NCBI GenBank assembly: GCA_026214975.1
Contig: JAOBSW010000134.1
Location: forward strand, 1 to 64,000
Direction of reading: 5' to 3'
Origin: Gentiana macrophylla
Taxonomy: Eukaryota > Streptophyta > Magnoliopsida > Gentianales > Gentianaceae
Length of the DNA stretch: 64,000 nucleotides
The position numbers and the translations under genes are program-made. The notes beneath the pieces are model-generated. The model worked only from the letters and a program-made list of their open reading frames with translations. It did not search any database and was not told the DNA's origin. Shown here one piece after another: positions 12,686 to 26,304 of this stretch. The stretch's first letter is position 1. Every line of letters starts with the position of its first letter.

Positions 12686-15600
12686 ATGGATTTCCCGGTC
12701 TCCACCTCCAGCAGCTCCTCCACCCCGGACGTCGAATCTCTGGTGATTCTTCCTATTATCTTTCAACTTGTAACTTATTTTTCCCTTTCTTTCCTCTATT
12801 TTGTTTATTAGATGAATCAAGACGATAATCGAGTTTCTTTTCTACTTCTTTGATCATTGTTTTGGGGCGGGTATTTTAATACAGGTTGATCAGTCCAATT
12901 CTATCTGAAACGACATTTACCTCAATTTAAAGTTTCCGCCTTTTAATGTATTTGAGGAAATTAAACTCCATTTAGGTAATAAAACCAATGCGAGGGTTGT
13001 TTATGGAGGATTTTTTTTTTCTTTATTTCTATATTGATTTTTTTTTTTTTTTTTGGGCGTGTGAAACAATATAGGTTGAGATAGAGCACTATGGGAACAA
13101 AGAATCCCTAGTTGGGATAAAGCTTGAATATTGGTGTTTAGATGCTCTTATTGTTTCAGTGCAAAATAAATCTCCTTTCATTTAGTAGTTGCCAAATGAT
13201 TGTTAATGGTTTAAGCTCCACTTTCTTGTTTTTCTTGTTCTTATCAAAAGTAGGTATGCAAGCTTCAGCTGCTTGAGAGATGATATGAATTTTAAATTTG
13301 GGGATTTGGATGATAGTTTATACATTTTCTGTGGGTTTCCCTCTTTAGGCGAGGAAATGTTTTATATTTGTTAGGGGTCGGATATTAAATACTTCCGTTA
13401 ACTTTAAAAGACTTCCTTCTAATTTTATTTTTTTAAGTTTCTATCCTGATACAAACGTTGTAAAGCTGGTGGCTGGAAGTATGGATGGAGCTAGGGTTAG
13501 TGCCTGATACAAACATTGAGTTGTTGCAGTGACGAGATAGATAGGCTAGTGGAAATCAAATCTAAGGTTTAGTTTCTTTGTTTTAGCTTTTGGTTTAAAC
13601 CTATTAGTTCCCTTTCCAAACTTGCTGTCATTGAATTATTTGTAATCTTCATGTTTCCTTTTTCCTTGCCCTTTAACCTTATATAGATTCCATTAACATA
13701 TGTATTTATTTTGCTCCACATTTCATGACTGAATGCAATAAAAGACTCGGAATACTTAACTTGTAGAAAGGTAAGAGCAATAAATATTAAATATGCTTTC
13801 AGAATTCAGATGGATGCCAATGCTGGTATAGGTTATCTTTACCAATGATACTCATATTTCCAAAAGACAATCAACAATGCAAAAATAACCACTTTTTATT
13901 TATTTATTTATCTTCTTTCTTGTATCCAGAAAGCAAAAACTGTTGTGTTTAGCCTTTAAAGAAACGGTGCTACTTATGTCCTTTAATCATGTCCATGTAC
14001 TGAAGAAAACAAGGAATGACATTTATTTTATAGATAATCATGTCTGCAATTGTTTTATTCATGTTAGCTGTGAAGATGCTACCAACTTTCACGCAAGTAG
14101 AATGTCTTAAATTCATAATTTGTGGTGATCCCCTTGAGTTTCTTAGTCCCCTTCTTTTCCCGGTATCATTGAAAAACTGGATAGAGATATGGTTCGTGGG
14201 GTGTGGAGGCATAACTTTGGTTTTCTTGTGTACTCATCTTGCTACTATGTACTATGCAGGGGGAACATCATGTCTTAACAGTGGAGGAGGAACATGAGAC
14301 AACTTGTTGGGGATGTGGAATCCGCTATTTGTTTCCCGCATGCGCCCGCGCTTTCAAATGCGGCTGGTGCGGTGCCATAACTAACAGAGATGCATTAAAA
14401 TGCGACAACACGTATTATAAGTGGAGACGATTACGAGATAGGTCTTTTGTTGGTATCCTGCTACTTTTCATGCTCTTCATAATAGGTGAGCTACAGCAAC
14501 ATATATAGTCCGTTGGCAACCGATTTTTGCCAACTTTATAATTGTTTAATCAGGTCTTATATAGTAGATATAGCCCGTGTTCTTGTTTTTCTTGCTGAAT
14601 CCTAAGTTTATACTTTCTTGATTTTTTTATTTGCTAAAAAACATGTAATATCACTCTTAGGCGATGTGTAACTTTTGATGTTGGATAATTTTCAGTGCAT
14701 GAATGAAATTCAGTCTGGACTTCATATGCGCTTCTTTTACCTAAAGACACAGGAAGTCGTATGCATCTAATTGGTTTGTTATTCCTGGGCCTAACCAGAA
14801 AATTAAAATTTCAAGGGATATGTATCATTGCATTTCATTTATTCTCTGTCTACTTTATTATTGAAATGATATCCCAAAATGGTTTTCCTGATATAGTGCA
14901 GGTGGTGGCAACTGGGCGGTCTATCCTGGTGTATTTTCCGTCAACTTGTTTTGCGGTGTTATCCACTCAATTGTAGCTGTATTATTGTCCTTATCTACCT
15001 TCACTACTTTTTGCCTAGCGGCTTTCCAGTCACCTGGTGCTCCACCAAGGATAGTGTGGGGTAGCTACCCTGCTGTAGGAAAAGGTGGGCTTGACAACTA
15101 CACCTTCTGTCAGTACTGCTCAAAACCAAAATCTCCAAGAACACACCATTGCCGCCGTGTGGAATGTGTGTGCTGGATATGGATCATCACTGCCCATTTG
15201 TAAGTATTGTGTCATGCTTTTAGTAAAACCACAAAATCTTCATAGGGCAGTTTACATTTGGGGTTATTTGTTTGTAAAATGTACTTTCATCAATAAAACT
15301 TCATTTTCTCAAGCCATGTCATTCTCCTTTTCCTCGTTTTTGATATGTCTGATGCAGTAAAAGAATAAACATGAATGCATAGACATATTTTCGCTGTTGA
15401 GGAAACATAAAATGTTAGATCACAAAATCCATCACTAAACTTTGTTTGTAGCCATGGATGGTGATCTGATTTATACACGCAACAAGGAAATGCCAAAAAG
15501 GGCAAAAATACCTGTAGATTTTAAGGCAAAGTTTGAAAGTACTGTAACCAACTTTTTTGATTAATTGAGGCGATTAATGTCCTTCCATCATCTTGTGGCT

Positions 15601-16167
15601 TCCTTGTTAATGACGTTTACATGTAATTAGTTGCATATTATTATTACCCTAAGTCTATACCTTTTTCCCCTGCAGATTGGAAATTGTGTCGGTGCAGCAA
15701 ATCATCGATGCTTTATCGTTTTCCTCATATCAGCTGTAACGAGCACATTTTACGTGTCGCTGATAACTGCATTTGCAGCAATACAAATGTTACCGCCTCT
15801 GAAATACCAAACTGACATACGGTTTGATGGTTCTACTTCCATCACCAATCAGCTGGCATTCAAGATTTTAAAAGAAACGGCTCTCTCTTTTCTTAGGTCT
15901 GCTGTCTTTTACACACCAAGAGGTCTTGTTTTAGTGTACCTATTTATCGCCAGTGTTTCAGTGGAGATTGGTTTAAGCATCCTCTTATGGCAGCAGCTTT
16001 GCTTTATTTATAAAGGAAGGACATACCTAAGTAATTTAAGTGCTCCAGATAATGAAGATGGCGGTGAAAAGGACTGCAAAAATATTGTCAATTTCTTCGG
16101 TTGCCAATATGCTGCGGCTAGATATTTTCCGAATTTCTGGAATTCCAAGAAAATTCACAAGAAGTGA
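12686..16167 (+). CDS. PAT11: DHHC-type protein S-acyltransferase, PAT11-like
   Basis: This enzyme family attaches palmitate to cysteines of membrane-associated proteins and sits in endomembranes. Four exons: 12686-12742, 14260-14485, 14902-15199 and 15676-16167, about 357 codons. Exon 1 encodes MDFPVSTSSSS. Exon 2 holds a CX2C...CX2C zinc-ribbon-like segment (TCWGCGIRYLFP, FKCGWCGAIT) and the first membrane helix. Exon 3 holds another helix and the first half of the cysteine-rich domain (CQYCSKPKSPRTHHCR...MDHHCPF). Exon 4 completes it (IGNCVGAANH) and adds two helices, ending SKKIHKK. The N-terminal ribbon and the C-terminus match Arabidopsis PAT11 better than other PATs I recall. A single missing base near 15158 breaks the frame between HHCR and the GMC residues, although both sides are conserved. 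I treat it as a probable sequence error. Intron 1 is about 1.5 kb. Confidence 0.9.
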
Positions 16168-18096
16168 GCTTGAAGAGGTTTGTCATCTTCTTCTTTCTCC
16201 TCGTCTTCTGCATATAACTTGTTTGATACTTTGCACACGAGACTACGAGAGAAAAGATAGAAGAAGGATTTTCACAGAAATTTCCTGTAAATCTAAGTGC
16301 AAAATAGGCATCATACTGTGTGTCTATCTTTTTCTGCCGGTTTTGTAGATGCATTTGTGTGCAACGGAGAACCCGAATTTTTTTCATGACCATTGATTCA
16401 ACGAGGATCTAGTAGTTACTTCGGAAGAATTCTGATGCAGGGGCTCCCTATTAAAACGGACCGTCGGATCACTGCCACGTGTAGGAAAAAACAAAACTGT
16501 TTTGTTTGTTTGTCGCGTGACGCCATAGCTATCCGACGGCCTGTTTCTAAGAGTGGAAGCCTCACGTAGAATTACCCGTTACTTTGAACTCGTAGTTGTT
16601 TCACGACTAATGTAAAAGTCAGGAAATGTGCACACAAAAGCTGTGTAAAAGTGCTGCTTTTTTTTTTTATAAATATTTTTTTTACTGATGAAAAATCTGA
16701 AGTTGTGTAATCATTTTTGTGTATGTATCATTAATGTATGCTCATTGATCATGACGTGGCACTATAATAAAAGGTGTAAAAGCGTGTTGTGATAGGGTAA
16801 AAATAAGGTTACTGTTTAGTTTGAAGAAAATAAGAGGCAAGGATCGAATCATCATAGCCTAAAACGAATCGAATCAAAAATAATTTATGTCCAAACGCAC
16901 TATTGAATCCCTCTCCGGGGCTATCTTTCTTCATAAAACTTGAAAAATGTATCAAACTAACTCGAATTCAAATATATGTATCCCCATCCACGACCAAGGT
17001 TCATTTTCAATTTCATATTCTAGCCTTCCTGACCATATAAAAATCTCCTAACTCCCAAACATATCTCCACTAAACGTATAATAAATAAAGTACATGAAAA
17101 CAAGTTTGCTAAATAATTTCCATAAATCATAGTTAAACAGGCCATATGAACACTGAACAGACCAAAAAACATATTCATAAGTCACATAGCTTGCGGACGC
17201 GAATACATAGTTCACGGGCATGATCTCGTCATAAATCTGTATGGCTTTTCGTTCGACAGTTGTCCTAAAAGAGATGGGTTTTTTTTTAGTTATCCAATTC
17301 TTCAATACGAGTACCTAAATCTAAAACACACAGCAACATAATCATACTAATCAAATATATGGATTATTTTGGGAGAGTCTTTAGGTGTGAAAAAGACTTT
17401 ACATTATACATTGTTTTTATTTTTAGGATACGAAAGGTTGCACACACACTCATTTCTAAATGACTCAAAACTCTATCTCTGCTGCCAGCTGTATTTGACC
17501 TAATGAAACCAACAAATAATTTTTTTTTACCCTTAACTTATTATCAATTCAACAAATTTTCACTACTTTACATTTATTACGTTAATAATATTCGAAGGAT
17601 ATTTTACACGTTTGTGTTCAAAATTGATGACATTTTTCGCTTTATTAAAATGTGTAAGAACTCTAAAATTGTTTATATTTTGAACAATTGTATCTTCATG
17701 CATGCATTCACCAAAATATATACTATATAGTACAGTACTATATATGACTCGAGAGGCCAACACTTGGACACTGCATTGAATTCAACGTCCAAACCTTATT
17801 TTTAGCCGAAACCATTGATTCACCAAACGATTCCTTCTTCTTTCTTTCTTCTTCCTCTTCACTTAATCAAAACTCCACTCCAACAATAATTAATTAATTT
17901 AATCTTATAATTCATCAATTTATCCACTTTCTTCATTAATAATCTTCATTCTAACATCCATCTCTCCTGTGTTTTCCCTTCCTTCCCGACCAAAATCAAA
18001 ACCATAAGGATCGGAAAACACAGAATTATATATATATATATACACATACATACATGATACATTCTTAATTAGTTAAAATCCATTAATTCCTTGAAA
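16168..18096. other. Intergenic region between the PAT11-like and YSL genes
   Basis: AT-rich spacer of 1.9 kb with no conserved coding frame. It contains the PAT11-like 3' UTR, a foldback sequence at 16441-16570 (listed separately), and the YSL promoter and 5' UTR. An (AT)n run lies near 18027-18040, about 60 bases before the YSL start codon. Small open frames at 17048-17763 look like chance. Confidence 0.5.
16441..16570. repeat. Imperfect foldback sequence downstream of the PAT11-like gene
   Basis: An inverted repeat pairs CCGTCGGAT near 16461-16469 with ATCCGACGG at 16531-16539. The similarity extends outward on both sides (GGGCTCCC... against ...GTGGAAGCC), making arms of roughly 40 bases with mismatches. 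It resembles a short MITE-like foldback. I did not find a clear target-site duplication. Confidence 0.4.
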
Positions 18097-20700
18097 ATGT
18101 CGTCGAGACGATCGGAGTCAGCAGATAACTTAGTAGCAAAAAGAATTGATGAAGAAGAAATTTTGGAGGATGAAGAAGAAGACGTCGACGAATGGTCGTT
18201 AGAGGAGGTTTTTAAGGATTATCCGGTGCCACCATATATGGTCGCAACAAATAACTTTCCGGGCAATATTCACGGGCGGTGTGTTGAGTTTTGTGTTTAA
18301 TGTTATAAACTGCAAACTCAACCTTACCACCGGTGTTGTACCTTATTTAAATGTGGCTGCGGCTTTGTTAGGATATTTTTATATGAGTTTGTATAGCAAG
18401 ATACTCCATAGCTGTGGCTTGTTGAAGCATCCATTTACACGTCAGGAAAATACCGTTATTCAGACATGCGTCGTTGCTTCTTCAGGGGTCGCCTTTAGCA
18501 GTATGTGTCTTCAATTCCTTTTAGTATTCTAAGCTTTTAGCCCAGCCAGCCATTGATGTACTTGTGTGGAATTCATGTTGTTGTTAAGTTAATGTATCAT
18601 GTATGTTATGTTATCAGGTGGGACAGCAAGCTATTTGTTAGGTATGTCACCGATAATCGCGTCCCAAACAGACGGGGAAACACCCTATAAATGTTAAACA
18701 ACTTAGCCTTGCTTGGATGTATCCTTACCTCTTTGCTGTCAGTTTCGTCGGCCTATTCTCGATTGTCCCTTTAAGAAAGGTTTAAATTTCTTACTTGCTT
18801 TCATCATAAAAACTTAGCTCTTTTAATTAACATCTGATTCAAATCTGTTGTTTTTGATCGAATTCTTTGTTTAGATAATGATTTTGAAGTACAAGCTACC
18901 ATATCCAACTGGAACTGCTACTGCATATTTAATCAACAGCTTCCATACACCTAGGGGTGCAAACAAGCAACGTTAGCCCATCACTACCCCCCCGCCCCTC
19001 TAAGGCTCTAATTGATTATTTTCTGACACCTGTTTTTGTGGGTATAGGAAACAAGTAGCGGCGCTTTTAAGGCCTTCGTGGTAGCTTTCGCTGGGCCGCT
19101 TTCAATGGTTCTTTGCTAGCCATGAAAATTGCGGTTTCAACTATTTCCTACATTTGGTCTTAAGGCTTTTCAACAGAGGTATGATTTCTCTTATAGCTAG
19201 ACAAAAATGTTACATTTATACAATGATGTGTTGTGAAAAACCGTGTTTGTTTGCTTTTCAGATTTTACTTTGATTTCTCGTCCACATATGTTGGTGTCGG
19301 AATGATCTGCCCTTACATGGTTAATATTTCATTGCTCGTGGGAGCTATCATTTCGTGGGGAATCGTGTGGCCGCTTAATTGAACAGAAGAAAGGTATATG
19401 GTACGATGCAGAGCTACAAGACTACGACTTTCACGGTATGCAAGGCTACAGGGTAAGTCTCCACTCTACATGCAACAACAACAACCTGCTTGCTTGTTTG
19501 TGTTCATTGTCTGAATATATAACAAACAAACAAAAACATTAATGTAGGTTTTTCTTGCCATTGCAACAATATTTGGAGATGGATTTTTCCATGTTGTCTA
19601 CATGGCTATAGTGACGGTTATTAGTTTTATGAAGCAAATATCGAACAACAACAACGCCGCAAATGCATCGTCATCTTCTGAGATCCCTCACAACTATACC
19701 CACTTCTCTGATGAAGATTCTGATCATAGCTACGATTTATAAAAGGAGAACAGAGTATTTCTTGAAAGATCAAATCCCCAATTGGTTTGCTGCAGGCGGT
19801 TACATAGTCCTTGTCGTGTTATCAATCATTGTTGTACCTATAATTTTCAATCAGAGATTGAAATGGTATCATATTCTTGTAGCCTATATCATTGCCCCGG
19901 TTCTAGCATTCTGTAACGCGTATGGATGTGGGCTTACGGATTTATCGCTCGCCTCAAACTACGGGAAGATTGCCATTCTTATATTCAGTGCATGGATCGG
20001 TGATCAAAACGGTGGTGTTATTGCAGGCCTCGCGGCTTGTGGTCTCACAATGAACATTGTATCCACCGCCTCTGATCTAATGCAGGATTTCAAGACAGGG
20101 TATATGACGCTTTCGTCCCCGAGGTCGATGTTTATAAGCCAAGTCATAGGTACTGCTATGGGATGTGTGATAACGCCGACCGTATTTTGGTTCTTTTACA
20201 AGGCCTATAATGTAGGTGACCCTACAGGATCCTACCCTGCACCGTACGGTCAGATGTACCGTGCGATAGCCGTAATCGGAGTCGAAGGGTTGTCTGCATT
20301 ACCTAGGCATTGCTTACAATTGGCTATATTATGCTTCTGTGGTTCTATCATTCTTGATATCATATCCATGGCGTTGAAAAAGTTTGAGACTAAGTATGGA
20401 ATATACCGGTTTATCCCTAGCCCGATGTGCATGGCAATACCGTTCTATCTAGGTGGGTATTTCGCCATAGACATGTGCGTAGGGAGCTTGATTTTGTTCG
20501 TTTGGAAGACGAAGGACAAGAGAAAAGCTGAAGCATACGCACCAGCGGTAGCATCTGGGCTAATATGTGGTGATTCTTTGTGGGGAGTGCCTGCTGCTTT
20601 ACTTCAGTTAGCTAAAGTAAAGGCTCCTATTTGCATGGCTTTTTTGTCAAATACACAATATGCTCAAGTGATAGATATCATTGGGGATTATTACTATTGA
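18097..20700 (+). CDS. YSL: Yellow Stripe-Like (OPT family) metal-nicotianamine transporter
   Basis: YSL proteins are multi-pass membrane transporters that move metal-nicotianamine or related chelates. Six exons: 18097-18500, 18618-18779, 18875-18971, 19048-19178, 19262-19452 and 19548-20700, about 712 codons, the usual length. The N-terminus is acidic ([19 protein letters not shown]), as in plant YSLs. Family blocks include [88 protein letters not shown] and [17 protein letters not shown]. The reading frame is broken by single-base indels near 18243, 18680, 19080-19165, 19373 and 19738, mostly one base more or less in short homopolymers. The 345-residue last exon is intact. I start at ATG 18097, the first ATG of the conserved frame. 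I cannot say which YSL subgroup it belongs to. The indels look like sequencing errors, but a recent pseudogene is possible. Confidence 0.88.
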
Positions 20701-21712
20701 TTGATTAGGTCAATTTTTTTGGTAGAGGTTATTTTTTGGGTATTTAATATCAGCCCTTTTTTAGTAAAATTGTAGGGAGTGTTAGACAGAGACATCTAAG
20801 TAAAAAAGTTCCTGGTGTTTTTGTGTCTCTGATGTTTTGGATTAGAAGTGTATCTATTTAGGGTTTAGCTTATAGCTCTTTATTGTTGTTGTTATATACA
20901 ACTTCAATACCACATGTACAAGTTTCTTTATTTAAACACAAGATTATTCAATTGTTTTTTCTTTTGATAAATCATATAATAATTTAATATAAAAGAGAGA
21001 TTTTACAGCATAAACGATTAATACTAAAATTTGTATAAAACAATTGAATATGATACAATCATGTCAACTGGTGAAGGTATAATAAATACAACTTATAATG
21101 AATGTACTTTAAACCCTTGATATCAGAGTTGAATTGTATGTTTCATTAAGAGACATCAACCGTTGTTCGTATCGTCATCCACAGTTCCAATAAGAAAAAG
21201 AAACCTCATCTCTTCCCCGAATAAAATAAAAATCTCATTCCCCTTCGATGGTTTATCAATGTCAAAAACGGTAACAAAATGCCAAAACAACACCCCGCAA
21301 AGAAGGAAAAAAAAAAAAAAGGTAAATTGCAAATCGTAATTAAGGGGGATATCATCAATCAAGGTGTTAAGTAATGAAATCAAGGTGAAGTTGAGAAACT
21401 AAAATGAGAATACAAGATGACAGTAGATACAACAGTTAGACGACGACGACCATATTTGCATTCACTAACTAAAACCTGCTTAGTAGTAACAAACACAGAT
21501 CAATGAAGCAGCAGCAGCAGCAGCAGCAGCAGGTGCTTTGCTTGACTTCAATATTACACCACTTTTTGCTTAATATATGCTTGTAGTTTAGTAATTTCTG
21601 CTTTTCTATGATTTAAACCTGGCACTCAACTTCCACAACCCACCAACCAGGCTTTGAGCTTTTGAAACGTTGGAAACTCCTCGCCCCAGGCACCCAAACA
21701 TCGCTTTATCAT
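20701..21712. other. Convergent intergenic region with 3' UTRs and an (AGC)n repeat
   Basis: The YSL and TOM-like genes point at each other here, so the region holds both 3' ends. An (AGC)n microsatellite of almost nine units lies at 21507-21532, probably in the 3' UTR of the minus-strand gene or just past it. A 14-base A run lies near 21307-21320. No conserved coding frame was seen. Confidence 0.5.
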
Positions 21713-24700
21713 CTAGCGAATAGGATGATACTGAGTGATACCGCGTTTTGGAGGCAGCTTCCTCAAGATAAAAAGAACAAGTGCAGATGGCAATATTTCC
21801 ACCAACTGTTGAAGTAAAAGAGAAAAAAATTGTAATGAATAAAGGTCACTTCAAAGGTGTAACAGACTACCCAACTCCTCAAAATGCATCCCCCCATCCC
21901 CCCTTTCTTTCTTTACCTCCCAAAATAAATTCAATACATGGTCCATACATCAATAGTTGAACATTGATAGAAAAAAAAGTACACTAGCCCTAAAGATTAG
22001 TACAGACAAGGTACTCCATGACTTTGGCCAAGTACATATCTCCTACGTGATAAAATTGCTTTTATATTCAGGATACAGGGACAACATAGCATGGTTTCTG
22101 ATGGATGTTGTTTGCTTTAAGTAGCATAACTCCAGAAGGATCCGGTCATCCTAGTGATAAGGGTATCATGCATGGCTATCACAAATATCTGAAGAGCCAT
22201 ATAAGTAAGAGGTATACAAGTCTTGTAGGGTCATTCTTCAACCTATCCAGGTCAGTGACTAAGTGTACCTCAACCGAACCCGGTTTCACTTGAGAGGATG
22301 TTGAAATTTAACACAAAAAAGAAGTAATAAACCAATGATTGTGAAGAAGAAAAAAAAGACTTACTAGGTAATAAATGAGGTTTAGAACAGGATGATTCAA
22401 AACATCAAGATCGGCCGACTGATTGAATGCATTCAAGCACACCTACACAAGGTTATACATGTTTAATACACAAATTGATAACTTGATGTATACATACATA
22501 CATACTTATAGATACATATATGTATTGCACTCGCACACACCATGTGTGTGTAGTGAAAAGCAACTAGATTTAACCAAAGTTAATCACAGAAGCCAGCTCA
22601 AATCCCTTGTCAATCAAAAGTAGCATATACATGAAAAAAAATATTCTTGAAGGATATCACTAGGTACATATTGTAGCCCAGCAAATGCTCAAAAAAAAAT
22701 TAAAAAAATCCTAGAGGACTCACCATTATACATCTGATAAGGAAGCAAGAAAAACATACGGTGGTGACATAGCCAACCTGAAGCAGCCAATAAAAGGTTA
22801 GAGTTAAATGGGACTAATGAGAAATCAAACTGTCTTGACTGTGCAGTTATTACCTCCTGCAGCTTTTTACGCCTTCCTTTTGATTCTACAGGAAACCGCT
22901 GCAACATCAAGAATAGCCTGCGTAAAAGAAAATATGAACTGTATTACAGCAAGAAAAACAGTACGCCTGCCACAAGGGATTAAAACTCAAAAACATCTTG
23001 AAATGAGACACATATATTGCCATTAATTATATACTCATTTCCCACTCATGCTGTAAAATACCAATAATCTCCAATTCCAGCTATTGGATGCTATGCAGAT
23101 GCCAGTGATCCCTCACAAACTTTCTTTATATACAGTTGAAAAGACATGTGAATGCTTGTGGTTCCTCAATAACTTTCTATTCATACATTTAGAAGGCAGT
23201 TCCCTAAGCGTATGCCCTAAAAGAGGGTTGAAAAGAGAATGTGCCCCTATTCAACTTTTATGGGGTAAAGCTAAAAATTATTGTAGAGGACTGGATAGCA
23301 CATAGTAATGCATGAATTTATCTCCACAAGATCAAGATGTCTTCACACCATTTCTCTTTTCAAGAAGATCTATGTATACAGGACCTTTTAAGCAATCCAA
23401 AAACCATGCCACCTCAAGACTTTAAAACTTGAAATTGCATTTGGATCTCCAATAAATGCTAACAGATTCAATATATGAAGAAGTCGAGAAGGGCCAATAT
23501 GGCAAAAGGAAAAACACTTAACAAAAGTCTGACGAAATGATACATGAACATCCAATTAACCAAATAAAAGGAAGATGTTGATTATTTAACAATAGTTTAG
23601 CCGTAAACCTACTAAGAAGATACAGAATTCATAACGGACAAACATCTGTGAGATCTGACAGACATCAGCCACACAAAACAAGAATTTGTACCTTCCACCA
23701 TACACAAGAAAACCCAGAGCAGCAAATAATGATACACCTGCCAACTAAAGAATATTAACATTTTGAAAGAAGAAATATCAGTTATTGCAATATGAAATTT
23801 ATTGTATAGTGCCAAAAACCTGCAAAGAACATCTTTGAGAGGATGATCAAGACTTGTATAGGCTTCCACCATATGACCAACCATAAAATAACCTACATGA
23901 TTTAAGCAAAGTTGACGTCAAAAGAAGCCCATGCAAATCATGTACACAATTGCAATAATGAAATACCAACTAAAACATATCCCATTAACCCACTATGTTT
24001 CTACAAATTAACTCCAAACAATATAGAAGTGCACAAACGAATATGATCAGCATATGGTTCTCATTTTCATCCGTGCATGTAATACTGGCCAATAGAAATC
24101 CCAATTCATGATAAAACATGTGTGCATGAGTCCTTCAACTTACATGCTAATGATATTTTCTTTAGTTTCAAAGGTCTTGGCATTTATCGTATACACTTTA
24201 CACTTGCATAATCAAATCAAGGTACCAGAAAAGAAACCCAAGAACTGAAGTCTGAAGACTTAATATGTTAAATATTTGAGCAATTCATAATAATAATGCC
24301 TTAACCTAAATGTAAAAAAATGGTTGATGTTAAAAAAATTATAAACATAAAGGAGTGAATATCACTTTTTTTTTATGTAAAAGACAGATATAAGATAATG
24401 TTTCACTAAATTTAGGACGTGTAAAACACGAAAGAGACATTCACATTTTTGATTGAGTGGTGCACTCATAATTTCAAATTTATTAAAGACATTTATATAT
24501 GTGTATTTGATTAGGTGGTTATCCTAAAAGCAATTAACAAACGCATCTGAATCTAACTACTCAAAATTTCCAGAACAAGTGATAAATTGTGTTAAACAAA
24601 CAAGTCATATTAATTGTTTCAGATTTTCTTGATTGCAAGCTTTGATATCAATTCGCATACAAAAACCATCGTAATACCAAAGATAAATCAACAAGAGAAA

Positions 24701-25680
24701 CCATGGTGAATGAACATTGAAAACAAGGATGATGGAAAATCAGATTTATAGTCCACCTTGAAACACTAAAAATGTGACTGGCAAATTTTTTTACCTGAAC
24801 AACATAGACAACAGCATTTATTATGAAGAAGGTTGGCCTCAGTCCATCAGTGGACACAGCACGTGCCTAGCACATAATTGCACGGGAAACTTATCATCAA
24901 GCCAGTTCAAACACAGAGCAAGAAAGGGGATCTTGCCAACATATATATATGAAACAACATAAACTATAACCAGAACAGTGAAATGCGATAACAACCTGAT
25001 AATAGATCTCTGCCCAGAACAGTACCAGAAGAGCATAAGTTGTGAAGAAAGCGAGACTGGGCAAATCAAGCAAGATGTGTTGAACAATCTAAATTAAGGA
25101 AATGAACAGGACATAAGTTAAGAAGGCATCACACTAAAGTGATCTATACAAATAAGAGTATACAAGTATTTCAAACCTCAGGATTCAAATATTGAACTTC
25201 CCAGTAAATGCAAAGACCAAGCACCTAACTGGAAATTGGATAACCAAAATCCATCAACAACCATAATATACTTTAGAATATTCCTCCACCAAGCTACAAT
25301 ATTCACACCACAGAAATGATCTAAAATGATCTCCTGTTATAATGGGAATACCGTTAAAAATATCAAGGGTAAAATTGAAGTATACAGACCCCCATTCACC
25401 AAGAAATTGAGGAAGTGGAAGACTTTTTGAGTTGTCCAACCGTACTCAGGAACTCTAAACTGTATTCGAATAAGTTGTACCTAAAAAGGGCAAGAAAGCT
25501 TCCGAAATCAGTCAATCAAGAAGATAAAGAAGAATTATCTAATCTCAAAATATAAATGATAAAAGAATATGAGAAAATGCTAGCTAAAACAAGTAGCATG
25601 ACTTCTGGTATCCAAAATACTAAATAAACCCTTAAAGGAAATTAATACTCCACGGCTTAGAAGGATAAATGGATTGTTTT

Positions 25681-25712
<32 letters not shown>

Positions 25713-26304
25713 AAATGGATGGAATGACCTAAAGTAGGCAAAAGATTGAAAAAGAGGAACACATAAGATAGGGTCAAATTCAAGAAAAGATAATAATGAT
25801 GCATTCTAATCTTAAGGAAGAATTAATTGAAATCAAACAAATTTGGTAAAACTGAACAATAGAAACAGATTAAATTGTATAGACCAATCAACATGACAGC
25901 AACTTCTACATATCTACTCAGGATCCCCAAAACAATTAATAGCAAAACCATTTCACATCGACGCCTTAATAATTTCCCAATATCAACCGAAAAAAAAAAA
26001 AGATACATGAAAAATTATACATATCGAAAATCCTCCAGAATCACCCTACACAGTAATGTCAAGAATGAAACATTAAATCCAATGCAAAAATAACTTAGAC
26101 GATTACAAGAGCAACGGCGCCGACGATTCCATAAAGCGCGGCGAGAACGTGGAAAATACGGTCTTGCCAAACAGGCGAATCATTTACTTGGCCCCACCAG
26201 CTCATCGCACCCCTCACGCCGAGAGTCACCAGCGTCTCCGCCGTCGCCGTCGTCTCTACGGCACCAGCTAATGGCGGTCCCACCATCTCCGGCGTTCGCA
26301 CCAT
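21713..26304 (-). CDS. TOM3: TOM1/TOM3-type multi-pass membrane protein
   Basis: Members of this plant family are seven-helix tonoplast or endomembrane proteins known as host factors supporting tobamovirus multiplication. Their own cellular role is not clear to me. Eleven exons on the minus strand: 26304-26101, 25480-25390, 25228-25177, 25088-24996, 24866-24795, 23892-23820, 23737-23692, 22917-22854, 22777-22724, 22442-22365 and 21805-21713, about 306 residues as expected. Diagnostic blocks are [89 protein letters not shown] and [20 protein letters not shown], ending in ITQYHPIR. These are closer to TOM3 than to TOM1 as I recall them. One base appears to be missing in exon 3; the other exons join in frame. 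The ATG at 26304 is the first in frame. Confidence 0.92.
25681..25711. repeat. Poly-A tract in intron 1 of the TOM-like gene
   Basis: A run of about 31 A on the plus strand (T in the gene's sense) lies in the first intron. It could be a retroposon tail or a simple expansion. Its true length may be unreliable in this assembly. Confidence 0.6.

Noticed and set aside
13970..14297. Overlapping frames before exon 2 of the PAT11-like gene
   Set aside because: They lie in intron 1, with a clear 3' splice site before GGGGAACATCATG. Not conserved.
21507..21532. (AGC)n as a polyglutamine-coding repeat
   Set aside because: It lies downstream of the TOM-like stop codon and in no conserved frame.
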